Positions 25,969 through 32,304 of a stretch of DNA of 64,000 nt are shown piece after piece. The DNA is from Bittarella massiliensis (ex Durand et al. 2017) (GTDB lineage: Bacteria > Bacillota > Clostridia > Oscillospirales > Ruminococcaceae), in the NCBI RefSeq assembly GCF_001486165.1, contig NZ_LN908975.1, positions 496,001 to 560,000 on the forward strand, in the 5' to 3' direction. The number at the start of each line of letters is the position of its first letter. The first letter of the stretch is position 1. The notes under the pieces are model-generated. The model made no database searches. It had not been told where the DNA came from and worked only from the letters and a program-made list of their open reading frames with translations. Position numbers and translations under genes: made by a program.

Positions 25969-26940
25969 GTGCAGACAGCGCGCAAAAAGATCATCATCGA
26001 CACCGACACTGCGTCCGACGACGCGGTGGCCCTGGTCATGGCCCTGCGGGAACCCACCTTGCAGGTGCTGGCCATCACCACCGTGGCGGGGAACGTCCCG
26101 CTGGAGCTGGCCACCAAAAACGCCTGCCTCAGCGTCACCTACGCCGGAGGGGCGCGCCCGCCCATCTACCCGGGGGCGGCCCACCCCCTCTGCCGCCCCC
26201 TGCGCTGCGCCGAGGGGATCCACGGCAAAGACGGGATGGGGGACCAAACCTGTTTTCGCGCCCCGGAGGTGGAGGCCGAGCGCACCCACGCGGTGGACGC
26301 CATCCTGCGGCTGGTCAGAGAGGGGGAGGGGGACATTGAGATCGTGACCCTGGGGCCCCTGACCAACCTGGCCCTGGCCATCTTGCAGGAGCCGGAGACC
26401 ATGAAGCGGGTGCCGCGGATCACCGCCATGGGGGGCGCGGCTTTTTACGGCAACACCAGCCCCACCGCCGAGTTCAACTTCTGGGTGGACGCCGAGGCGG
26501 CAGACATCGTCTGCCGCTCGGGCATCCCCCTGACCATCGCCACCATCGAGGCCTGCCACAAGGCGGGCAATCTGGGGCCGGAGGAGATGGCCAAGTTGGA
26601 GGCCGTCTCCGAGCGGGGGTGGTTCTGCGTGACCTGCAATGACACCATGCGCCAGCTGGGCATCCAGCGGCGGGGGGTCCCCCAAATCGGACTGCCCGAC
26701 CCCATCGCCCTGGCGGCCCTCACCCGGCCCGAACTCATCACCGGCTCCTTTGACGCCTATGTGCGGGTGGAGACCCAGGGATCGGACCTGACCTACGGGA
26801 TGATGGTCCGCGACCACCGCCTGCCCGACTTCAAGGCGGTCTCCAAGCACGAGGGACCCCGCCGGCCCTTCCAGGCAAAGGTGGTCTATGAGATGGACCA
26901 AGAGGGCTTTTTTGACTACCTGTACGAGCTGGTGAAATAG
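25969..26940 (+). CDS. Nucleoside hydrolase (IUNH family), copy 1
   Basis: Cleaves the N-glycosidic bond of ribonucleosides to ribose and free base. The 323 residues begin KKIIIDTDTASDDAVAL, which holds the DxDxxxDD calcium-binding motif of the inosine-uridine hydrolases; VTLGPLTNLA and FNFWVDAEAA are also typical. The usual catalytic HDP motif near the C terminus reads GLPDPIAL here: the calcium-binding Asp is kept but the His is Pro. The GTG at 25969 follows GAGAGGAGAG. The next gene, 19 bp on, is a paralogue (tandem duplication). A ribokinase gene at 54.8 kb could take up the ribose. Confidence 0.92.
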   Translation: MQTARKKIIIDTDTASDDAVALVMALREPTLQVLAITTVAGNVPLELATKNACLSVTYAGGARPPIYPGAAHPLCRPLRCAEGIHGKDGMGDQTCFRAPEVEAERTHAVDAILRLVREGEGDIEIVTLGPLTNLALAILQEPETMKRVPRITAMGGAAFYGNTSPTAEFNFWVDAEAADIVCRSGIPLTIATIEACHKAGNLGPEEMAKLEAVSERGWFCVTCNDTMRQLGIQRRGVPQIGLPDPIALAALTRPELITGSFDAYVRVETQGSDLTYGMMVRDHRLPDFKAVSKHEGPRRPFQAKVVYEMDQEGFFDYLYELVK

Positions 26941-26959
26941 CGTGAAGGAGGAAAGTACC

Positions 26960-27910
26960 GTGAAAAAAATCATCATCGACACCGACACCGCGTCCGACGA
27001 CGCGGTCGCCCTGGTGGCGGCCCTGCGGGACCCCACCTTGCAGGTGCTGGCCATCACCACCGTGGCGGGGAATGTGGAGCTGCCCCTGGCGGTCAAAAAC
27101 GCCCTCCTCTCGGTGGAGCGGGCGGGCAGCTACCGGCCGCCGGTCCATGTGGGGGCCCCCGGCCCCCTCCTCTGCGAGCTGGAGACGGCCGACCAGATCC
27201 ACGGGGCCGACGGGATGGGGGACCTGGGGACCCTGGGGGAGCCCACCCTCGTCCCGGCCCCCGGTCACGGGGCCGACGCCCTGGCCCGCTATGCCGGCCA
27301 GGGGGAGGTGGAACTTCTGACCCTGGGGCCCCTGACCAACGTGGCCCTGGCCATCCGCAAGCACCCCGAGGCCATGAGAAAGCTGCGGCACATCACCATC
27401 ATGGGCGGGGCGCACCCCTACCACAACCCCCACACCGTCTGTGCCGAGTTCAACATCATGGTGGACCCGGAGGCGGCCCAGATCGTCTTCTCCTTTGGGG
27501 TGCCCATCACCCTGGTGACCCTGGAGGCCTGCGGCGGCGCGGCCGAGCTGGATGACGCCGCCATGGAGCAGATGCGGGAAGCCGGCGAGATCGGCCGGTT
27601 CTGCGTGGACTGTAATCGCACCCTGACAGAGCTGGCCCGGGCGCAGAGGGGCGCGCCTTCTCTGGGGCTGCCCGACCCGGCGGCCCTGGCGGTCCTGGCC
27701 CGGCCCGAGCTGATCCGGGAGAGTTTCCCCGCCCACACCCAGGTGGAGACCCAGGGGGAGTTCACCCGGGGAGCAACCATCTTCTGCAAACCCGGCAACC
27801 TCTACGACCCGGCCTTCGGGGACGAGCCCGCGCCAGAAAACTCCCTGGTGGTCACCGGCCTTGACGTGGCGGGCTTCCACCAGTACCTCTTCGACCGGGT
27901 CGCCCTGTGA
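26960..27910 (+). CDS. Nucleoside hydrolase (IUNH family), copy 2
   Basis: Paralogue of the preceding gene, 316 residues, starting KKIIIDTDTASDDAVALVAA, with VTLGPLTN-type LLTLGPLTNVALA, GGAHPY and FNIMVDPEAA. It shares the GLPDPAAL variant in place of HDP. The GTG at 26960 stands 8 bp after a perfect AAGGAGG; the GTG at 26942 overlaps the ribosome site. The first 40 residues of the two copies are almost identical, while the substrate-binding parts differ, so they may split purine and pyrimidine nucleosides between them. Confidence 0.92.
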   Translation: MKKIIIDTDTASDDAVALVAALRDPTLQVLAITTVAGNVELPLAVKNALLSVERAGSYRPPVHVGAPGPLLCELETADQIHGADGMGDLGTLGEPTLVPAPGHGADALARYAGQGEVELLTLGPLTNVALAIRKHPEAMRKLRHITIMGGAHPYHNPHTVCAEFNIMVDPEAAQIVFSFGVPITLVTLEACGGAAELDDAAMEQMREAGEIGRFCVDCNRTLTELARAQRGAPSLGLPDPAALAVLARPELIRESFPAHTQVETQGEFTRGATIFCKPGNLYDPAFGDEPAPENSLVVTGLDVAGFHQYLFDRVAL

Positions 27911-27944
27911 CGGGGCCGCCCACAAGCCTTTCCCATTTTCCATC

Positions 27945-28043
27945 AGAGAGAGCCGGCCCTCATCGGGGGCCGGCTCTCTGCCGCTGTCGCTTGGGGGAAG
28001 GGGATAAAAGAGGCACCGGCCAGACGGCCGGTGCCTCTTTTTG
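27945..28043 (+). terminator. Hairpin plus bidirectional terminator after the nucleoside hydrolases
   Basis: First AGAGAGCCGGCCC and complement (27945-27979, no T run), then AAAAGAGGCACCGGCC-AGAC-GGCCGGTGCCTCTTTTT (28006-28043), which works in both directions and also serves fba on the minus strand. Confidence 0.9.
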
Positions 28044-28089
28044 CACCCCGGGGCGGAAAGCGCCGCCTGCCGGGGGATAGGAGCGGTGG

Positions 28090-29025
28090 TTAGGCCTTGC
28101 CGGCGCAGCCCAAGACGTTGTTGATCTTGTGCTTGACCATCTCGCGGATGGCGTCGCGGGCGGGGGCCAGGTACTGCCGGGGGTCGAAGTGAGAGGGGTT
28201 CTCCCACAGGTACTTGCGGACCGCGGCGGTCATGGCCAGGCGCAGGTCGGAGTCGACGTTGATCTTGCAGACGGCCATCTTGGAGGCCTGCAGCAGCATC
28301 TCCTCGGGGATGCCGATGGCGTCGGGCATGGCGCCGCCGTACTGGTTGATCATCTCGACGAACTCGGGCACCACGGAGGAGGCGCCGTGCAGGACGATGG
28401 GGAAGCCGGGCAGCCGCTGGGACACCTCTTCGAGGATGTCAAAGCGCAGCTGGGGCTTCTGGCCGGGTTTGAACTTGTAGGCGCCGTGGCTGGTGCCGAT
28501 GGCGATGGCCAGGGAGTCGACCCCGGTGCGGGTGACAAAGTCCTGCACCTGGGCGGGGTCGGTGAAGGAGGCCTTGTCGGCGTCGACCTTCACGTCGTCC
28601 TCGATGCCGGCCAGCTGGCCCAGCTCGGCCTCGACGGTCACATCGAACTGGTGGGCGTAATCGGCCACCTGCTTGGCGACGGCCACGTTCTCCTCGTAGG
28701 GGAGGTGGGAGCCGTCGAACATGACCGAGGTGAAGCCGCCGTCGATGCAGCTCTTGCACAGCTCAAAGGAGTTGCCGTGGTCCAGGTGCAGGGCGATGGG
28801 GACGCCGGTCTCCTCGACCGCCGCCTCGACCAGCTTGGTCAGGTAGGTGTGGTTGGCGTACTTGCGGGCGCCGGCGGACACCTGCAGGATGACGGGGGCC
28901 TGCAGCTCTTTGCAGGCCTCGGTGATGCCCTGCACGATCTCCATGTTGTTGACGTTGAAGGCGCCGATGGCGTAGCCGCCCTCGTATGCCTTTTTGAACA
29001 TCTCACGGGTATTTACCAGTGGCAT
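28090..29025 (-). CDS. fba: Class II fructose-bisphosphate aldolase
   Basis: Zinc-dependent aldolase of glycolysis and gluconeogenesis. The 311 residues contain the metal-binding HLDHGNSFELC and DGSHLPYEEN, and the phosphate-binding IGTSHGAYKF and HGASSVV. Length and motifs fit the FBA class II group (tagatose-bisphosphate aldolase is a close relative and cannot be fully excluded). It has its own promoter and a shared bidirectional terminator. An AGGAG site precedes the ATG. Confidence 0.95.
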   Translation of the reverse strand: MPLVNTREMFKKAYEGGYAIGAFNVNNMEIVQGITEACKELQAPVILQVSAGARKYANHTYLTKLVEAAVEETGVPIALHLDHGNSFELCKSCIDGGFTSVMFDGSHLPYEENVAVAKQVADYAHQFDVTVEAELGQLAGIEDDVKVDADKASFTDPAQVQDFVTRTGVDSLAIAIGTSHGAYKFKPGQKPQLRFDILEEVSQRLPGFPIVLHGASSVVPEFVEMINQYGGAMPDAIGIPEEMLLQASKMAVCKINVDSDLRLAMTAAVRKYLWENPSHFDPRQYLAPARDAIREMVKHKINNVLGCAGKA

Positions 29026-29084
29026 AGAAATTCACGCTCCTATTCTTTTGTCGGCCGGTCTCACATGCCGGCCTCCTAGCCCCT

Positions 29085-29113
29085 AGTATAGCAGACCCGG
29101 GGCCGTTTGGAAA
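29085..29113 (-). promoter_or_regulatory. Promoter of fba
   Basis: Minus strand TTTCCA (29113-29108), 17 bp, TATACT (29090-29085). The 5' leader contains a hairpin, GGCCGG(N9)CCGGCC at 29053-29073. Confidence 0.75.
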
Positions 29114-29138
29114 GGTGTCTGGGCGCATTTGTCTTTTT

Positions 29139-30074
29139 TTAAACAGGGGCCGTTCCCCCCGCCGCCCTCCCGGCGGCCCGGCTTTTCAGCGCCCCGGGGC
29201 AGAGCCGGCAGTAGTGAAAGAGAAACTGCTGGGCCAGCCCCTCGTATCCCCGCAGGTAGCGGGGAAAGCCCTTGGGAAAGAGTTGGGCCATGGCCCGCTT
29301 CATCCAGACATCCATGGGCACCACCTCCCACCGCCCCAGCCCGTAGAGGAGGGCGCAGTCGGCCACCTTGGGCCCCACCCCCCTGATTTGGCAGAGGGCG
29401 GCCCGGGCCTCCTCCAGGGGCAGGGCGGCCACCGCGTCCAAATCGAGCCGGCCTGTGGCCACCTGCCCGGCTGCGTCCAAAATGTACTTGGCCCGAAAGC
29501 CCGCGCGGATGGGGGCCAGTTCCTCTAGGGTGCAGCGGGCCAGCCGCTCGGCGGTGGGGAAGGTGTGGAGCACGGTCCCCGGCGCGTCGGGGTGGGCCAG
29601 GGGCTGCCCCAGCAGGGCGGTGAGGGCGCGGACGATTTTTTGAATGCGGGGGATGTTGTTGTTCTGGGAGAGGATGAAGGAGCAGAGGGCCTCCCACGGG
29701 TCCTGCCGCAGCAGGCGGATGCCCGGGGCAAAGGCCACCGCCCGGCGCAGCATCGGGTTGCGGCAGAGCAGCTCCCTGGCCGCCCGGTAGTCCCGGTCCC
29801 AGTCGAAGTAGGAGAGGATCGCCCCCTCCTCCCCGGGGCGCAGCCCGGTGAAGACGACGGCGTCCCCCTCCTCCCTGGCGCGGCAGAAGGTGTTCCCCAC
29901 CACCCCCTGCCACCAGCCCTCTCCGTCCTGCCACCAGCCAAAGCACTGGCCGCACTGCAGGGTGCCCTCCAGGGAGAAGGGCGGGTCTCCCCCCTCCCCG
30001 GTGAGGAGGAGGCGGTCCCCCTGCCTGCGGGCGGTGAGTCCGGCGGGCGAGGGGAGGAGCAATTCGGTGGACAT
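29139..30074 (-). CDS. 8-oxoguanine DNA glycosylase (OGG1 family)
   Basis: Base-excision repair enzyme that removes oxidised guanine. The 311 residues comprise the OGG N-terminal domain (GTLQCGQCFGWWQDGEGW) and the HhH-GPD domain, with the catalytic Lys in IRGVGPKVADCALLYGLG and the Asp in VVPMDVWMKRA. Bacterial OGG1-type enzymes of this length are common in Clostridia. The ATG follows AGAGGTG. The C-terminal end is Ala/Gly-rich. It lies downstream of no other gene and appears to be monocistronic. Confidence 0.93.
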   Translation of the reverse strand: MSTELLLPSPAGLTARRQGDRLLLTGEGGDPPFSLEGTLQCGQCFGWWQDGEGWWQGVVGNTFCRAREEGDAVVFTGLRPGEEGAILSYFDWDRDYRAARELLCRNPMLRRAVAFAPGIRLLRQDPWEALCSFILSQNNNIPRIQKIVRALTALLGQPLAHPDAPGTVLHTFPTAERLARCTLEELAPIRAGFRAKYILDAAGQVATGRLDLDAVAALPLEEARAALCQIRGVGPKVADCALLYGLGRWEVVPMDVWMKRAMAQLFPKGFPRYLRGYEGLAQQFLFHYCRLCPGALKSRAAGRAAGGTAPV

Positions 30075-30471
30075 ACAAAAGACACCTCTTTTCTAAAAAA
30101 CGGAAAATGAAGGGCGAAGGCCGGGCGCTTGCAGGGACTGATTTCCCCCCTTTTTTCGCCATTTGCAGGGGGGCGCAAAAGGGCTTTCCACCGCCCCCGG
30201 GCGGCCCTCTGGGAGGCGGCCCGGGCGGGGAAAAAGGGCCGGCAGTCGCCCTGTGCTGTCCCCACTATACCAGAAAAAGGGGTGTTGGAAAACGGAAAAT
30301 CCCACCGCCGGAGAGGAGAGAATCCGAGTGGATTGGTGGGGTTTAGACAGATTGCACGAAATGCCAGCCGGTGACCGCCCCGAAAAACGGCGAAAAAACG
30401 GGGCCTTCCCCCCTTGCATTTTGGGGCGATGCAGGCATTGAAATTGCCGCGAAGTTTACATAATATTCACA

Positions 30472-30567
30472 TTCCACCGGGGTGCAGGAGGTTGCAAATC
30501 CCGGTATTCCACCGTTTCAACCTGTTTTCCACAGAGAGATTCCACACTTTCCACAGGGTTTTCCACT
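30472..30567. promoter_or_regulatory. Cluster of DnaA-box-like sequences
   Basis: Six TTCCAC motifs, all in the same direction, start at 30472, 30507, 30527, 30540, 30549 and 30561. TTTTCCACA (30525-30533) fits the relaxed DnaA box TTWTNCACA, and CTTTCCACA (30547) and TTTTCCACT (30559) miss it by one base. An AT-rich stretch (TTTACATAATATTCAC) precedes them, and TATAAT (30601-30606) follows. This could be a DnaA-controlled promoter or a DnaA-titration site. The rest of the 584-bp gap (30075-30471) shows nothing I can name. Confidence 0.5.
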
Positions 30568-30658
30568 GAAATTATGGAAACCTCCAGCAAATACCACCGG
30601 TATAATTCCCGAGGGGTGCATAAATCCCCCGCCGATTTGGCAAACCTAAAGGTGAGAA

Positions 30659-30940
30659 ATGGGCGGAAGGGAGAGATGCCGGGTGGTGCGCGGTGTGAGC
30701 AAGCGGGTGGTGGAGATCGTCGGCCAAAAAGAGGACTGTTTTGAGCGGGCCATTGTCATTGTGAGGGGAGAGGCGGACGGCCTGGGCGCCGCCCAACTGC
30801 GGCAGAGGGCCACGGGCGCCCTCTCCGGCCTGGTGAGTTACCGGCGGACGGCGCTCTGGCGGGACTGGCTGCTTGTCGGCCTGCGCTACCTGGGGGCCTT
30901 TTTGGCCGGGGCGGGGGCCTGTTACTGGCTGATCCACTGA
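30659..30940 (+). CDS. Small protein of unknown function with one C-terminal membrane helix
   Basis: A 93-residue protein whose N-terminal half is basic (RVVRGVSKRVVEIVGQKEDC) and whose C terminus is a single hydrophobic helix (LLVGLRYLGAFLAGAGACYW). The ATG at 30659 follows AAAGGTGAG at good spacing, and a strong terminator follows the stop, so it is a real gene. I do not recognise the family. Its promoter region contains the DnaA-box-like cluster, which may point to cell-cycle control. Confidence 0.72.
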   Translation: MGGRERCRVVRGVSKRVVEIVGQKEDCFERAIVIVRGEADGLGAAQLRQRATGALSGLVSYRRTALWRDWLLVGLRYLGAFLAGAGACYWLIH

Positions 30941-30950
30941 CCGAAGCGGC

Positions 30951-30982
30951 GGGAGGGCGAAGGGGCGCCCTCCCCTTTTTTC
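30951..30982 (+). terminator. Terminator of the small membrane-protein gene
   Basis: GGGAGGGCG (30951-30959) with CGCCCTCCC (30966-30974), followed by CTTTTTTC. A second terminator-like hairpin, GAGGGG-TGCGAG-CCCCTC-TTTTTTT, lies at 31085-31109. Confidence 0.88.
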
Positions 30983-31140
30983 TCTCCCAAAGGGCGCGGC
31001 CCCGCCGAAAGCACTCCCTTTTGGCAGGGCGGGCCCGCGGCGGGGGGAGCCGCCGATCGGCCGGGCGCGGCGGACCCGGGACGGGAGGGGTGCGAGCCCC
31101 TCTTTTTTTGTCGCACAGGGGCGAAAAAGGCCGCAAAAAA

Positions 31141-31170
31141 TTGAAAGGGGGCGGCCCTCTGTGCTATACT
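31141..31170 (+). promoter_or_regulatory. Promoter of rlmB
   Basis: TTGAAA (31141-31146), 18 bp, TATACT (31165-31170). The leader to the start codon is about 105 bp. Confidence 0.75.
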
Positions 31171-31283
31171 GGTACAGATAGTGAGCCGGCGGCAACAGGG
31201 CCGGAACGCCAAACGCCAAACAGAGACACCGCGGTCCCGGCCAACGCCGGGCCGCGAGGGATAGAGAAGCGGGAGAATGAGCG

Positions 31284-32048
31284 ATGTACGATGAATTGGT
31301 AGCCGGGCGCAACGCCGTGTACGAGGCGCTCTGCGGCAGCCGGGGGGTGGACTGTGTCTACCTGCAGCGGGGGGCCCGCCCCAAGGGGGTGGCCAAGATC
31401 CTGGCCGCCTGCAAGGAGAAGGGGGTCCCCTTCAAAGAGGTGGAGAGGGAGAAGCTCGACGAGATGGCGGGGGAGGTGCCTCACCAGGGGGTAGCGGCCA
31501 CGGTCGCGCCCATCGCCTACCGCTCCATCGAGGAGATATTGGAGATCGCCCTGTCGCGGGGAGAGGCCCCCTTTGTGGTGCTCTGCGACGGGATTTTAGA
31601 CCCCCACAACCTGGGGGCCATCATCCGCACCGCCGAGTGCGCCGGCGCCCACGGGGTCATCCTCCCCAAGCGGCGCAGCGCCCCCCTGTCGGCGGCGGTC
31701 TACAAGACCTCGGCCGGGGCCTGCGAACACCTGGCCATCTGCCGGGTGGGGAACCTGGTGCAGGCCATTGAGAGCCTCAAAAAAGCTGGGCTTTGGCTCT
31801 ACTGCGCCGACATGGACGGCCAGAACTGCCGGGACACCGATTTTGCCGGCGGGGTCGGCCTGGTGGTCGGCAGCGAGGGCGAGGGGGTCTCCAAGCTGGT
31901 GAAGGAGCGGTGCGATGTCACCGTCAGCCTCCCCCTGCGGGGGAAGATCACCTCCCTCAACGCCTCGGTGGCCGCGGGGATCGTTCTGTACGAGGTGGCA
32001 AACCAGCGGCTGGCCGCCGAGAGGGGAAGGGGGAAGGAACGTGGATAA
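31284..32048 (+). CDS. rlmB: 23S rRNA 2'-O-methyltransferase, TrmH/SpoU family (RlmB-like)
   Basis: SPOUT-class methyltransferase of 254 residues. It has the N-terminal substrate-binding domain (VAGRNAVYEAL, VPHQGVAATV) and the C-terminal knotted SpoU domain with the three motifs DPHNLGAIIRTAECAG, VVGSEGEGVS and LPLRGKITSLNASVAAGI. These fit RlmB, which methylates G2251 of 23S rRNA in E. coli. The start follows GGGAGAATG. Its last codons overlap the start of the next open frame (GTG at 32041), so the two were probably translationally coupled before the next gene was broken. Confidence 0.93.
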   Translation: MYDELVAGRNAVYEALCGSRGVDCVYLQRGARPKGVAKILAACKEKGVPFKEVEREKLDEMAGEVPHQGVAATVAPIAYRSIEEILEIALSRGEAPFVVLCDGILDPHNLGAIIRTAECAGAHGVILPKRRSAPLSAAVYKTSAGACEHLAICRVGNLVQAIESLKKAGLWLYCADMDGQNCRDTDFAGGVGLVVGSEGEGVSKLVKERCDVTVSLPLRGKITSLNASVAAGIVLYEVANQRLAAERGRGKERG

Positions 32049-32299
32049 AAACCGCAAGTACGACACGCTGACCAAAAACGCCCTGGTGGACGAGATCCTC
32101 AAACAGGTGCGGGCCAAGCGGGAGCCGGAGGCCCCATCCTCCACCCCTGCACCCACGCTGCCCCGCCCTGGCGGGGAGAAGCGCCCCTCGGCCGCCGAGC
32201 TGGTCAGGGAGGTACAGGCCGAGCGGAGCGCTGCCCCCGACCCCCTGCAGGCCCGATTTCCCGCCGGTGGCGCAGGCGGTCTGACATCGCTCTCTTCCG
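32041..32299 (+). pseudogene. Frameshifted 5' part of the P-type-ATPase-like gene
   Basis: A GTG at 32041, preceded by GGGGAAGGAA and overlapping the rlmB stop, opens a frame that reads MDKNRKYDTLTKNALVDEIL and continues with plausible, charged N-terminal sequence. It then runs into the 42-bp repeat (32263-32304), after which it reads nonsense to a stop at 32397. The downstream ATPase-like protein continues in the next frame. Removing 40 bp from the repeat joins the two as ARFPALNVSGQEE, so I read this as one gene interrupted by an insertion. The alternative is two separate proteins. Confidence 0.6.
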
Positions 32300-32304
32300 G
32301 TGCC
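32263..32304. repeat. 42-bp dispersed repeat, copy A
   Basis: Identical over 42 bp to 35881-35922 (begins GCCGGTGGCGCAGGCGG, ends TCTCTTCCGGTGCC). It lies inside the 5' part of the ATPase-like gene and coincides with the change of reading frame. It begins and ends near CCGGTG, but I see no clear terminal inverted repeats or target duplication. Confidence 0.88.

Noticed and set aside
27945-27979. Strong hairpin as a separate terminator
   Set aside because: It lacks a T run; the adjoining hairpin at 28006-28043 is the working terminator. Listed together with it.
30472-30567. Chromosomal origin oriC
   Set aside because: dnaA, dnaN, recF, rnpA and rpmH are all absent and most boxes are degenerate; I keep it only as a DnaA-box-like cluster.
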